Part shown: positions 9,375 through 17,656 of the stretch, piece after piece
How the letters are laid out: each line of letters begins with the position of its first letter
Numbering within the stretch: the stretch's first letter is position 1
Assembly (NCBI GenBank): GCA_027627685.1
Contig: CP091241.1
Coordinates: 1,985,191 to 2,049,190, forward strand
DNA length: 64,000 nucleotides
Reading direction: 5' to 3'
DNA from: Hyphomonadaceae bacterium ML37
GTDB lineage: Bacteria; Pseudomonadota; Alphaproteobacteria; Caulobacterales; Maricaulaceae
Notes under the pieces: generated by a model
Databases searched by the model: none
What the model saw: the letters and a program-made list of their open reading frames with translations, nothing else
What the model was told of the DNA's origin: nothing
Made by a program: the position numbers and the translations under genes

Positions 9375-12044
9375 ATGTCCCGCAAGATGCTGATCGACGC
9401 GGCCCACCCGGAAGAAACCCGGGTCGTGGTCGTGGAAAACAACCGCGTTGAAGAATTCGACTTCGAGTCCGCCTCCCGAAAACCCATCCGGGGCAATATC
9501 TATCTCGCCAAGGTGACCCGTGTGGAGCCCTCGCTCCAGGCGGCCTTCGTCGAGTATGGCGGCAACAAGCACGGCTTCCTCGCCTTCAACGAAATCCACC
9601 CGGACTACTACCAGATCCCGCACGCGGATCGCGAAGCCCTTCGCGCCCAGGAAGCTGAATTCAGCGCCCAGATGGCTGATGACGCCGCCGCAGCCGCCCA
9701 GAGCGACGAGGACGGCGAAACCGTCCAGGATGAGGATGATCTGCTGGACGAGGCCTCGCGCCGGCGCCGCAATCTCCTGCGCAAATACAAGATCCAGGAA
9801 GTCATCAAGCGCCGCCAGGTGCTGCTGGTCCAGGTCGCCAAGGAAGAGCGCGGCAACAAAGGCGCGGCGCTGACCACCTATCTCAGCCTGGCCGGCCGTT
9901 ATTGCGTGCTGATGCCCAACACCGCGCGCGGCGGCGGCATTTCGCGCAAGATCACCAATGCGCCTGACCGCAAGCGCCTGAAATCGGCGGTGTCGGAACT
10001 GTCCGTGCCGCTGGGCATGGGGCTGATCATCCGCACGGCGGGCGCCTCGCGCACCAAGACCGAGATCAAGCGCGACTATGAGTACCTGATCCGCCTGTGG
10101 GAAAATATTCGCGAGACCACGCTGAAATCCATGGCGCCGTCCCTGATTTACGAGGAAGGCAATCTGGTCAAGCGCACCATTCGCGACATGTATGACAAGG
10201 ATATCGACGAGGTCCTGGTCGAGGGCGAGGAAGCGTACAAGGAGGCCAAGGCCTTCATGCGCATGCTCATGCCCAGCCACGCCAAGAAGGTGCAGCACTA
10301 TAACGACGACGCGCCGCTCTTCCTGCGCCATCAGGTCGAAAGCCAGCTCGAAGCGATTCACTCGCCCACCGCCCAGCTCAAATCGGGCGGCTATATCGTC
10401 ATCAACCCGACAGAAGCGCTGGTCGCCATCGACGTGAACTCGGGCAAGTCGACCAAGGAGCGCGGGATCGAGCAGACCGCTCACCGCACCAATCTGGAAG
10501 CCGCCGAAGAGGCCGCGCGCCAGATGCGCCTGCGCGATCTGGCCGGCCTGATCGTCATCGACTTCATCGACATGGACGAGAACAAGAACGTTCGCGCCGT
10601 GGAGAAGAAGATGAAGGATGCGCTGGCCCGCGACCGGGCCCGCCTTCAGATCGGACGCATCTCCCAGTTCGGCCTGATGGAGATGTCGCGCCAGCGCCGG
10701 CGCACCTCTCTGGTGGAAGGCTCCACCGATGTGTGCCCGCACTGCTCGGGCACCGGCTATATCCGCTCGGTGGAATCCAGCGCCCTGGTCGTCATGCGCA
10801 CCCTGGAAGAAGAAGGCGTGCGCGGCCGGTCGGCCCATGTCAGCCTGAGCTGCCCCACCGAAGTGGCGCTCTACCTGCTCAATGAAAAACGCGACCATTT
10901 GCACTCCATCGAACAGCGCTACGCCATGCGCGTGACGATCAAGGCCGATGACACGCTGATGCGTCCGGCCTGCTCGCTCGAGCGTCTGGAAGCGGCCAGC
11001 GAAGGTCCCCGCCCTGTCTCCGCGCGCCCGGCGCCGGTCAGTCAGGTGGACGCCGCTGCTGAAGCGGCCCTGGACGCAGCGGCCGAAGCCGCCGCCGCCG
11101 AGGCTGAAGAGGCCGAAACCGATGACCGCGCGGATGCCGACGACGCGCCGCAAGAGCGTCCCGCCAGAAAAGCGGCTGCCGCAGCCCCGGCTGCGCCGCG
11201 ACCGGCAGTGGCGGACGCCGCGTCCGACGGCGACGACAATTCGAAAAAGCGCCGCCGCCGCGGCCGCCGCGGCGGACGCAATCGCAAGCGGCGCGAAGAC
11301 GGCGCAGTGGACGGTGATCAGGGCGCGCAGACGCGTGCGGATGATCGCGATGGATCCACGGACGGCGCCGATGTGCTGGCGGTGGTGGAGCCCACGGGCG
11401 GTGATGATTTCGGCTCCGGCGAAGCGCCCCCGCGGCGCGAGCGTCCGGCCCGCCGGCGCCGCCGGCCCGGGTCTGACCGCGAGGATCGCGGCGCCCCCGC
11501 GTCTGACGAGGCCGGGGTTGAAACCGGCGCGCCTGCACCGGCCGGTGACGATGACACGGCTGAGGCCGCCAAGCCCAAGCGCCGCCGCCGCAAGGCGCCG
11601 GCCGCCGCTGAGGCCAAAACGGATGCTGACGCAGTGAGCGCGCCAGCCGCCCCGACAGAGCCCGAAGCAGCCGACGCCGAGGCCGCGCCGGCCAAGGCGC
11701 CGCGCAAGCGCACCCGCCGCAAGGCCGCCGATGCGCCTGCGGCTGAAGCGGCCCCGGCAGAGGCTGAAGCACCTGCCGAGGCGGACGCCCCGGCGTCCGA
11801 AGCCAAGCCGGCCCGCACGCGGCGCAAGGCCCCGGCCAAGCCGAAGGCGGCGGACGCCAAACCGGCGCCTAAGGCCAAGGCTGAACCCAAAGCCAAAGCG
11901 GAACCCAAGCCCAAGGCTGAGCTCAAACCTGAACCGGAAGCCAAGGCTGAGCCCAAGGCCGAACCGGCGCCGGAGCCCAAGTCCGACGGGCCGCGCAAGA
12001 CCGGCTGGTGGTCGCGCTCCAGCAAGCTGCTGGGTCTGAAGTAA
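9375..12044 (+). CDS. rne: Ribonuclease E
   Basis: 889-residue endoribonuclease that starts mRNA decay and processes rRNA and tRNA. The N-terminal catalytic half has an S1 domain (IRGNIYLAKVTRVEPSLQAA), with an acidic insert around residues 95-130, then the RNase H-like and DNase I-like domains (VAIDVNSGKS, LIVIDFIDM) and the zinc-link CPHCSGTG (Cys454 and Cys457). After about residue 545 it becomes disordered, with RNA-binding arginine-rich clusters (KKRRRRGRRGGRNRKRR) and a long Ala/Lys/Glu/Pro-rich tail. The protein ends in RKTGWWSRSS. In Caulobacter a C-terminal GWW peptide docks polynucleotide phosphorylase, so this is probably the degradosome anchor. Start ATG 9375 has GGAG ten bases upstream. 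Confidence 0.96.
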   Translation: MSRKMLIDAAHPEETRVVVVENNRVEEFDFESASRKPIRGNIYLAKVTRVEPSLQAAFVEYGGNKHGFLAFNEIHPDYYQIPHADREALRAQEAEFSAQMADDAAAAAQSDEDGETVQDEDDLLDEASRRRRNLLRKYKIQEVIKRRQVLLVQVAKEERGNKGAALTTYLSLAGRYCVLMPNTARGGGISRKITNAPDRKRLKSAVSELSVPLGMGLIIRTAGASRTKTEIKRDYEYLIRLWENIRETTLKSMAPSLIYEEGNLVKRTIRDMYDKDIDEVLVEGEEAYKEAKAFMRMLMPSHAKKVQHYNDDAPLFLRHQVESQLEAIHSPTAQLKSGGYIVINPTEALVAIDVNSGKSTKERGIEQTAHRTNLEAAEEAARQMRLRDLAGLIVIDFIDMDENKNVRAVEKKMKDALARDRARLQIGRISQFGLMEMSRQRRRTSLVEGSTDVCPHCSGTGYIRSVESSALVVMRTLEEEGVRGRSAHVSLSCPTEVALYLLNEKRDHLHSIEQRYAMRVTIKADDTLMRPACSLERLEAASEGPRPVSARPAPVSQVDAAAEAALDAAAEAAAAEAEEAETDDRADADDAPQERPARKAAAAAPAAPRPAVADAASDGDDNSKKRRRRGRRGGRNRKRREDGAVDGDQGAQTRADDRDGSTDGADVLAVVEPTGGDDFGSGEAPPRRERPARRRRRPGSDREDRGAPASDEAGVETGAPAPAGDDDTAEAAKPKRRRRKAPAAAEAKTDADAVSAPAAPTEPEAADAEAAPAKAPRKRTRRKAADAPAAEAAPAEAEAPAEADAPASEAKPARTRRKAPAKPKAADAKPAPKAKAEPKAKAEPKPKAELKPEPEAKAEPKAEPAPEPKSDGPRKTGWWSRSSKLLGLK

Positions 12045-12055
12045 CGTTTGTGAGA

Positions 12056-12082
12056 GCGGCGCGCCCGGACTAGGCGCGCCGC
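12056..12082 (+). terminator. Hairpin after rne, possible terminator
   Basis: Perfect 10-bp stem (GCGGCGCGCC at 12056-12065 with GGCGCGCCGC at 12073-12082) and a 7-base loop, 12 bases after the rne stop. There is no T run after it, so it may be a 3'-end stabilising structure or a Rho-assisted terminator rather than an intrinsic one. Confidence 0.45.
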
Positions 12083-12148
12083 CTCATATCCGTCTAGATT
12101 GACTTGAAGATCGCTGAGGGGTCAGCCACAGGGGGAGGGAGTAACGCC

Positions 12149-13549
12149 TTGCCCGTATTGTCATTCCTGCGCCGCACCGCTGCAGCCCTCGCCGCACTTG
12201 TGCTGGCCTCGGCGCCCGCCATCGCCCAAGGCCTCGTGCGTGACGCCGAAATCGAGGCGGTGATGCGCGCCTATTCCGACCCGCTGATCGAGGCGGCCGG
12301 GCTCAATGTCAATTCCGTCGATATCTATCTGGTCGGCGATATGGAATTCAACGCGTTCGTCACGCGCGGACAGAATGTGTTTCTCAACACCGGGCTGATC
12401 GTCGTCGCCCAGACCCCTAACGAAATCAAGGGCGTGATCGCCCATGAGCTGGGTCATATCGAAGGCGCCCATCTGGTGCGCATGCAGCAGGCCGAGCGCA
12501 GCGCCATGGCCGCCATGGCCGCCGCCATCGGGGTCGGCATCATCGCCGCCCTGGCCGGCGCGGGCGATGCGGGCGCGGCGATCATCGCCTCCTCGCCCCA
12601 GTTTGCGACCCTGGACTTCATGACCTATACGCGCTCCCAGGAGGCGGCCGCCGACCAGGCCGCCGTGCGCTTCCTGACCGCCACCGGCCAGTCCGCGCGC
12701 GGACTGGTGAACACGTTCGAGCGTCTCGCCCACCAGGAGCGCCTGTCCTATCAGCGCCGCTGGCAGTATTTCCGCTCGCACCCGCTGTCGTCTGACCGGA
12801 TCGCCGCGCTGCGGCGCAATGTGGAAGCTTCGCTTTACGCCGACGTGCCCGACACCGAGGAAGAGGTGGAGACCCTGCGGCGCATCCAGGCCAAGATCAT
12901 CGGCTTCATGGCGCCGCCGGCCCAGACCTTCGAGCGCTATCCTGAAAGCGACACCTCCATCCCCGCGCGCTACGCCCGGGCCGTGGCGTTCTACAAGCAG
13001 GGTCTGATGAACCGCGCCGAGGAAGTGGTGCTCACCCTGATCGATGATGAGCCGGACAATCCCTATTTCCACGAGCTGCACGGCCAGATGCTGTTTGAAA
13101 GCGGGGCGATCGCCCGCGCGATTCCGCCCTATCGCCGCTCGCTGGAGCTGGCCGATCGCCAGCCGCTCTTGCAGATCGGCCTCGCCACGGCGCTGATCGC
13201 CACCGGCGACGAGGCTGCGGTGAACGAGGCAGTGACGCTGCTGACCCAGGCTCTGGTGTCCGAGCCGGACAATGCCTTTGGCTGGTTCCAGAAATCTCTC
13301 GCCTACACGGCGCTCGGCGATCTCGCCATGGCCGAGCTGGCCACTGCAGAGCGGTATTTCGCCATCGACGATTCCATGCACGCTCATTTGTTTGCCCGGC
13401 GCGCCCATGAGCGGCTGGAACGCGGCACGGAAGCCTGGATACGCTCGGCCGAACTGCTATACGCTACCGAACCGACCGCGCGCGAAATCCGCGAATGGAA
13501 CCGCCGCGAGCAGACCCGGCCGAACTTCGCCGGGCTGCGATTCAACTGA
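12149..13549 (+). CDS. M48 family metalloprotease with TPR repeats (BepA-like), secreted
   Basis: Probable periplasmic zinc protease for outer-membrane protein quality control. I place the start at TTG 12149 because GGGGGAGGGAG (12131-12141) is correctly spaced; another in-frame TTG at 12104 would add 15 residues. The signal peptide is LPVLSFLRRTAAALAALVLA, then SAPAIAQ. The M48 catalytic motif HELGH is at residues 99-103 (VIAHELGHIEGAH), with a downstream glutamate region (YTRSQEAAADQAAV). The C-terminal half is a TPR solenoid from about residue 280. Length (466) and architecture match the BepA/YfgC family. The DsbA-like lipoprotein gene follows after 16 bp, suggesting joint roles in envelope folding. 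Confidence 0.9.
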   Translation: MPVLSFLRRTAAALAALVLASAPAIAQGLVRDAEIEAVMRAYSDPLIEAAGLNVNSVDIYLVGDMEFNAFVTRGQNVFLNTGLIVVAQTPNEIKGVIAHELGHIEGAHLVRMQQAERSAMAAMAAAIGVGIIAALAGAGDAGAAIIASSPQFATLDFMTYTRSQEAAADQAAVRFLTATGQSARGLVNTFERLAHQERLSYQRRWQYFRSHPLSSDRIAALRRNVEASLYADVPDTEEEVETLRRIQAKIIGFMAPPAQTFERYPESDTSIPARYARAVAFYKQGLMNRAEEVVLTLIDDEPDNPYFHELHGQMLFESGAIARAIPPYRRSLELADRQPLLQIGLATALIATGDEAAVNEAVTLLTQALVSEPDNAFGWFQKSLAYTALGDLAMAELATAERYFAIDDSMHAHLFARRAHERLERGTEAWIRSAELLYATEPTAREIREWNRREQTRPNFAGLRFN

Positions 13550-13565
13550 TTCGACTGGAGACTTC

Positions 13566-14324
13566 ATGATCCGCTCCCTTGCCGCCTGCGCCCTGGCCGT
13601 CTTGATCAGCGGGTGCAGCGAAGCCGCCGATCCCGCGCAGGACCGCGCCGAGATCGAGACGATTGTGCGCGAATACATCATCGCCAATCCCGAGCTGATC
13701 GAGGATGCGCTGGTGGAGCTGCGCCGCCGCGCCGAAGCACGCGAAACTCAGCAATTGCGCGACGCCGCTGTGGCCCTGACCGGCGCCCTGTTTGACGACG
13801 CGCGCGACCCGTTCATCGGCGCTGCCGGCGCGGTCGTGACGGTGGTGGAGTTCACCGACTACGCCTGCGCCTTCTGCAAGCGCGCCCATGAGTGGAAAGA
13901 GCTGATGCTCACCCTCTATCCCGGCCAGGTGCGCTTTGTGCACAAGACCCTGCCCCTGCGCGGCGAGGCGTCGGAAATCTCGGCGCTGGCGGCTCTGTCG
14001 GTGTGGGAAGGCCAGCGCGACGTCTATGAGGCCTTCCACGATGGTCTGATGCTGCATCGCGGTGCGCTGGATCAGGCCGCGCTGGACGAGGTGGCCGAGG
14101 CCGCCGGCGTCGACGTGGCGGCCATGCGCGCGGGCATGCTGAGCCCGGAGGTGGAAGCCCATCTCGACCGCACATTCGAGCTGGCCAACCGGCTGAGCCT
14201 GCGCGGCACGCCCATGTTCCTGTTTCCCGGCGACGTCATCATCCCGGGCTACGCCGCGCCGGAAATGACCGCCGCGCTGGAAGCGGCGCTGGCGGCCGCG
14301 GGCGATGAACCGGCGGACGGCTAG
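13566..14324 (+). CDS. DsbA-family thiol oxidoreductase lipoprotein
   Basis: 252-residue envelope protein. The signal peptide ends in the lipobox LISGC, so it is probably a lipoprotein. After a helical linker (about residues 25-75) comes a thioredoxin/DsbA domain with the redox motif CAFC in FTDYACAFCKRAHEW and the cis-proline region LRGTPMFLFPG. It resembles the Com1/ScsC-like thioredoxin_4 family that oxidises or isomerises disulfides. GGAG precedes the ATG by seven bases. It lies 16 bp after the M48 protease gene in the same direction. The stop codon (TAG, 14322-14324) overlaps the stop of a small convergent ORF. Confidence 0.88.
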   Translation: MIRSLAACALAVLISGCSEAADPAQDRAEIETIVREYIIANPELIEDALVELRRRAEARETQQLRDAAVALTGALFDDARDPFIGAAGAVVTVVEFTDYACAFCKRAHEWKELMLTLYPGQVRFVHKTLPLRGEASEISALAALSVWEGQRDVYEAFHDGLMLHRGALDQAALDEVAEAAGVDVAAMRAGMLSPEVEAHLDRTFELANRLSLRGTPMFLFPGDVIIPGYAAPEMTAALEAALAAAGDEPADG

Positions 14325-14500
14325 GTCTGCGCCGGACGGCGCAGCCATGCACCGCACACGATGAACCAGGTCAAGAATGCGGCCTCTGCGATGCGCTGCA
14401 GGGCGCCGCGCCAGTCCAGCGCCGCGTCGATGGACAGCAACGCGGCCAGCGCCAGCCATAACGGCGCCGATGCGCGCGGCGCTATACCCGGACCTGACAT
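14321..14500 (-). CDS. Small putative membrane protein (59 aa)
   Basis: Unrecognised ORF, read directly from the minus strand: ATG at 14500, TAG at 14323-14321. It has two hydrophobic stretches (APLWLALAALLSI and FLTWFIVCGAWL) separated by a short polar segment. A purine-rich Shine-Dalgarno (GGGGGGAG) lies just upstream. The stop overlaps the stop of the convergent DsbA-like gene through a shared CTAG. The hydrophobic pattern, ribosome site and position in an otherwise empty 250-bp gap favour a real gene, but no family is recognised and a chance ORF remains possible. Confidence 0.45.
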   Translation of the reverse strand: MSGPGIAPRASAPLWLALAALLSIDAALDWRGALQRIAEAAFLTWFIVCGAWLRRPAQT

Positions 14501-14574
14501 GCTCCCCCCTACGGCCGCCCGAAGTCTAACTGCCTTTCAACAGGTTACCGCATTCACTGGCGCTGCATCACTGC

Positions 14575-15033
14575 TTACAGGTCCAGGTGCAGGAACTGGT
14601 TGAATGTGGTTGAGGCATAACTGCCAAAGGCCTCGCAACTCACAAAACCCCGCTTGCGGTACAGCGCCAGCGACGCTTCGAAGGCTGGCCCGCTGCCCGT
14701 CTCCAGGCTGAGGCGGCGCCAGCCGCGCGCGCCGGCTTCTGCGATGATGTGATCAAGCAGCGCCGCCGCAACGCCCTGACGCAGATGATCGGGATGGGTG
14801 CGCATTGACTTGATCTCGCCGTGTGCTCCGCCAAGGCTTTTCAGCGCGCCCATGCCCGCAATCGTCCCGCCCCGCCACGCGGTCCACACCGTGACGTCCG
14901 GCGTCTTGAGCCCTGACAGGTCCAGCGCATGCACTGTCCCCGGCGGTGAGCTCGCGTGCATGCCCGCCAGATGCAGGGCCAACAGCGCCCGGGTCTGCGC
15001 GCCGGACAAATCATCTTCGCGAATGTCGATCAT
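14575..15033 (-). CDS. GNAT family N-acetyltransferase
   Basis: 152-residue single-domain acetyltransferase of the GCN5 fold. The acetyl-CoA binding loop is visible as MRTHPDHLRQGVAAALLDHI, followed by the C-terminal YRKRGF motif common in the fold. The N-terminal part (IREDDLSGAQTRALLALHLAGMHASSPPG) resembles small GNAT proteins of the YsnE/PhnO type, which acetylate small amines or amino acids. The substrate cannot be told from sequence. It is on the same strand as thiG, whose stop lies 59 bp upstream of its start, so it may be the last gene of that unit. Confidence 0.85.
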   Translation of the reverse strand: MIDIREDDLSGAQTRALLALHLAGMHASSPPGTVHALDLSGLKTPDVTVWTAWRGGTIAGMGALKSLGGAHGEIKSMRTHPDHLRQGVAAALLDHIIAEAGARGWRRLSLETGSGPAFEASLALYRKRGFVSCEAFGSYASTTFNQFLHLDL

Positions 15034-15092
15034 GGGGTGGACCTAGCGGTGAGCGCGATCATCTCCAGAGTGCGCGCAAAGGCGCAATCCCC

Positions 15093-15896
15093 CTAAATCA
15101 ATCCACCCAGTGGGCTGGACGGATCGGCATAGAGCTTTTTGCGCATGCGCCCGGCCAGATACGCCTCGCGCCCCGCAATGACCGCATGCTTCATGGCGCG
15201 CGCCATGCGGATCGGGTCTCTGGCTTCGGCGATGGCGGTGTTCATCAGCACGCCATCGCAGCCCAGCTCCATGGCGATGGCCGCATCCGACGCTGTCCCC
15301 ACGCCCGCATCGACGATCACCGGCACCTTGGCCGCCTCGATGATCAAACGAATATTGACCGGGTTCTGAATGCCAAGCCCCGAGCCGATGGGCGCGCCCA
15401 GAGGCATGATGGCGCACGCCCCGGCCTCTTCCAGCTTGCGCGCATAGACCGGGTCATCGGAACAATAGACCATCACGTCGAACCCCTCCTTGATCAGGAG
15501 CTCCGTGGCGCGCAGCGTCTCGGCCATGTCGGGATAGAGGTGTTTGGGGTCGGACAGCACTTCCAGCTTCACCAGCGACCAGCCGCCCGCTTCGCGCGCC
15601 AGGCGCAGCGTGCGCACCGCGTCCTCGCCGGTGAAGCATCCGGCCGTGTTGGGCAGGAAGATGTAGCGCTCGGGATCGATGAAATCGACCAGGCGCGGCT
15701 GGGACGGGTCGGACAGATTCACCCGGCGCACCGCGACGGTGATCATCTCCGCCCCCGACGCCTCGAGCGCGCGGGCGTTCTGTTCATAGCTTTCATACTT
15801 GCCCGTCCCGATGATCAGGCGCGAAGCAAGCGTGCGCCCGGCCACCACCAGAGGGGCGTCAACAGGTGCGGCGGGAGGGGCGGATGTTTCGGTCAT
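15093..15896 (-). CDS. thiG: Thiazole synthase
   Basis: 267-residue TIM-barrel enzyme that joins 1-deoxy-D-xylulose 5-phosphate, dehydroglycine and ThiS-carried sulfur into the thiazole of thiamine. The Schiff-base lysine lies in LVKLEVL. Phosphate and core motifs are [46 protein letters not shown] and [12 protein letters not shown]. The partner sulfur carrier thiS lies about 1 kb upstream on the same strand, separated by an unknown small gene and two opposite-strand membrane ORFs. An 18-bp perfect palindrome lies in its upstream region, and no TPP riboswitch was seen there. Confidence 0.96.
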   Translation of the reverse strand: MTETSAPPAAPVDAPLVVAGRTLASRLIIGTGKYESYEQNARALEASGAEMITVAVRRVNLSDPSQPRLVDFIDPERYIFLPNTAGCFTGEDAVRTLRLAREAGGWSLVKLEVLSDPKHLYPDMAETLRATELLIKEGFDVMVYCSDDPVYARKLEEAGACAIMPLGAPIGSGLGIQNPVNIRLIIEAAKVPVIVDAGVGTASDAAIAMELGCDGVLMNTAIAEARDPIRMARAMKHAVIAGREAYLAGRMRKKLYADPSSPLGGLI

Positions 15897-15970
15897 CAGG
15901 ATGTCCTAGCGCGCAGCACCGTCCGCGTCAGCCTGTTTGCGCGCCGGGACGCAGAGGACCACATCAGTCA

Positions 15971-15988
15971 TGTTGTACATGTACAACA
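15971..15988. promoter_or_regulatory. Perfect 18-bp palindrome in the thiG upstream region
   Basis: TGTTGTACATGTACAACA is identical on both strands. It lies in the 186-bp divergent region between thiG (start 15896, minus) and a small membrane ORF (start 16083, plus), next to AT-rich sequence. The TGTACA arms and perfect symmetry are typical of a dimeric transcription factor site. The factor is unknown and no regulator gene is nearby. Confidence 0.55.
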
Positions 15989-16082
15989 ATTTATTTGACC
16001 CCTGCGATCATCACGGCGATTGTGCCTCATCCCGCCCGTCCGGATCTGACCGGACTGAGCCGCACCTTGAAAGAAGCCTCTC

Positions 16083-16292
16083 ATGCGCTCGCGCAAAAAC
16101 GCCCTCGCCTACGTCCTGTTGGGCATCGCCGCAGCCAACGCCGCGCTGGCCGGCTTTTTCGTCGCTCAGGGCGCGGCCGGCGCCGCGATACTGTTTGCCA
16201 TCATGACCGGCGCCGTGATTATCTTCATGTTGACCGGAGCCGCCAGCCAGGGCGTCGCCTGCACGGATCAGACGCCGCGAACCGATGGCTGA
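16083..16292 (+). CDS. Small two-helix membrane protein (69 aa)
   Basis: Unrecognised. After a basic N-terminus (MRSRKNALAY) there are two hydrophobic helices (VLLGIAAANAALAGFFVA and GAAILFAIMTGAVIIFML) and a short polar tail. The ribosome site is weak (GAAAGAAG upstream). The hydrophobic organisation is coherent over the whole ORF, and it lies beside another small membrane ORF on the same strand, which favours a real gene. It is divergent from thiG with the palindrome between them. Function unknown. Confidence 0.5.
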   Translation: MRSRKNALAYVLLGIAAANAALAGFFVAQGAAGAAILFAIMTGAVIIFMLTGAASQGVACTDQTPRTDG

Positions 16293-16343
16293 TCCGGCGG
16301 GCCCGCCTCATGCCGGCGGCAAGACAACAGGGGATGTCACGCC

Positions 16344-16529
16344 ATGCATTCAGCCATGAAAGGCGCGAGCTTCGTGCTCGCCATTGTCGGGATGCTGAAC
16401 TGGCTCTATGCGCTGTACCGCACCCTCACCGGCACGCCGTTTGAGGACAGCCTGCCGCTCATGATCGGCGGTCTGGTTTGCTTCACCCTGATCGTGGTGC
16501 TGGGCGCCCAGAGCCGCAAGAAGCCCTGA
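16344..16529 (+). CDS. Small two-helix membrane protein (61 aa)
   Basis: Unrecognised. Two hydrophobic segments (ASFVLAIVGMLNWLYALYR and MIGGLVCFTLIVVLGAQ) flank a short loop (TLTGTPFEDSLP), and the C-terminus is basic (SRKKP), so both ends are probably cytoplasmic. AGGGGATG upstream can serve as ribosome site. It lies 51 bp after the other small membrane ORF and ends 23 bp before the end of the convergent 101-residue gene. Its length and topology resemble many uncharacterised alphaproteobacterial small membrane proteins. Confidence 0.5.
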   Translation: MHSAMKGASFVLAIVGMLNWLYALYRTLTGTPFEDSLPLMIGGLVCFTLIVVLGAQSRKKP

Positions 16530-16552
16530 AGGCGCGGGGCGCCAGGGTCGGT

Positions 16553-16858
16553 CTACGCGCCCAGTGCCTCGGCCCAGAGTTCAAAGATCCGGCGGGCGGC
16601 GGCGGCCTTGAAAAAATACCCGGCGTCGCTTCGGCGAAGCACGCCCTTGAGATCGGACGGGCTGGCCCGGTCCAGCAGGGTGCGAAGCACCGGCCTGAGG
16701 CGCTCCTGGTCTTCGGCATCAAGCCATTCAGCCGGCATGCGCGCGATGGCGGCTTCAAAACTTGCCGCGTGCTCTACGTCGTACATGAAGTCCTGATGAA
16801 AGCCCGCCATCAGCGTTCGCAAGGCGGCTGGCGGATCGCGCAGGATATTCAACGCCAT
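16553..16858 (-). CDS. Hypothetical protein (101 aa), weak resemblance to CdiI-type immunity proteins
   Basis: ATG at 16858 is four bases after the thiS stop and has TGAGG at the right distance, so it is coupled to thiS. The protein is soluble and helical. The pattern LMAGFHQDFMYDVEHAASFE, then a run of helices (ERLRPVLRTLLDRASPSDLK) and DAGYFF, recalls the small CdiI_2-like immunity family from contact-dependent inhibition systems. I hold that resemblance loosely. No CdiA/CdiB toxin or secretion gene is present in the window. The alternative is an uncharacterised protein that travels with thiS. Confidence 0.7.
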   Translation of the reverse strand: MALNILRDPPAALRTLMAGFHQDFMYDVEHAASFEAAIARMPAEWLDAEDQERLRPVLRTLLDRASPSDLKGVLRRSDAGYFFKAAAARRIFELWAEALGA

Positions 16859-16862
16859 TGCC

Positions 16863-17072
16863 TCACCCGCCTCCGACAAAGTGCACGATCTCCAGCCGGT
16901 CGCCCTCTTCAATGCCGATGGCGGCGTACTGACCACGCGGCGCGATTTCCAGATTGCGCTCCACCGCGACCTTGCGCGGATCAAGCTCCAGCGTCGCCAG
17001 CAGGCCGGTCAGGGTCAGCCCGGCGTCCACCTGGCGCGTTTCGCCATTGAGCTCGATCGTGATCTTTGGCAT
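16863..17072 (-). CDS. thiS: Sulfur carrier protein ThiS
   Basis: 69-residue ubiquitin-like protein that carries sulfur as a C-terminal thiocarboxylate to ThiG. The start at ATG 17072 (MPKITIELNGETRQVDAG) fits the family length; an ATG at 17093 would add seven residues. Core features are the TLTGLLATLELDPRKVAVERN helix-turn and the C-terminus ...IVHFVGGG, which ends in the Gly-Gly needed for adenylation. It is divergent from aroQ across about 100 bp, and the 101-residue hypothetical gene starts four bases after its stop. Confidence 0.93.
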   Translation of the reverse strand: MPKITIELNGETRQVDAGLTLTGLLATLELDPRKVAVERNLEIAPRGQYAAIGIEEGDRLEIVHFVGGG

Positions 17073-17176
17073 TTGTGCTGCGCTCTGGGGCAAGGGTTTG
17101 CTTGTTCTTCCGCCCCTTCACGTCGTAAAACTGAAGCCAGTCGTCAAGGCGCCCCGGCGCCCGGAGCCGGATCATC

Positions 17177-17641
17177 TTGCCAGACATCAAGCCCGTCCAC
17201 GTGCTCAACGGTCCCAATTTGAACCTGCTCGGCGCCCGCGAGCCGGAGGTTTACGGCCATGCCACGCTGGACGATATCGAGACGCTGTGCCGCGAGACGG
17301 CGGCCCGCCACGGCGTGGAGATCGTGTTCGAACAGACCAATCATGAAGGCGTTCTGGTCGATCTCATCCAGCGGGCCGGGCGCGAAGCCAGCGCCATCGT
17401 GATCAATCCGGCCGCCTATACCCACACCTCGGTCGCGCTTCTCGATGCGCTCAAAGGGGTGGACGTTCCGGCTGTGGAAGTGCATCTGTCGCAACCGGCT
17501 GCGCGCGAGCCGTTTCGAGCTGTGTCCTACGCTGCGCGCGCTGCGGCTGGCAGTATTTCCGGCTTTGGCCCTATGGGTTATGCCTTGGGTATCGAAGCGG
17601 CGGTGCAGCTGGCGCGCGCGCGGATCAAAACAAGCCAGTAA
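17177..17641 (+). CDS. aroQ: 3-dehydroquinate dehydratase, type II
   Basis: 154-residue dodecameric enzyme of the shikimate pathway (3-dehydroquinate to 3-dehydroshikimate). Motifs: [20 protein letters not shown] (N-terminal loop with the catalytic Tyr region), [34 protein letters not shown] (catalytic Asn and His area) and [15 protein letters not shown]. The start is TTG 17177 with GGAG about ten bases upstream; no ATG fits the conserved N-terminus. It is followed after 15 bp by accB, an aroQ-accB-accC order common in alphaproteobacteria. Confidence 0.94.
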   Translation: MPDIKPVHVLNGPNLNLLGAREPEVYGHATLDDIETLCRETAARHGVEIVFEQTNHEGVLVDLIQRAGREASAIVINPAAYTHTSVALLDALKGVDVPAVEVHLSQPAAREPFRAVSYAARAAAGSISGFGPMGYALGIEAAVQLARARIKTSQ

Positions 17642-17656
17642 AGGGGATTTGAATTC

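Noticed and set aside
9018-9451. Several overlapping 60-110 codon plus-strand frames in the rne leader
   Set aside because: Arg/Pro-rich composition, mutual overlap and lack of ribosome sites suggest noncoding sequence.
9372-11153. 593-codon minus-strand frame opposite rne
   Set aside because: Antisense shadow; it starts and ends without relation to any promoter or neighbour, and RNase E on the plus strand is unambiguous.
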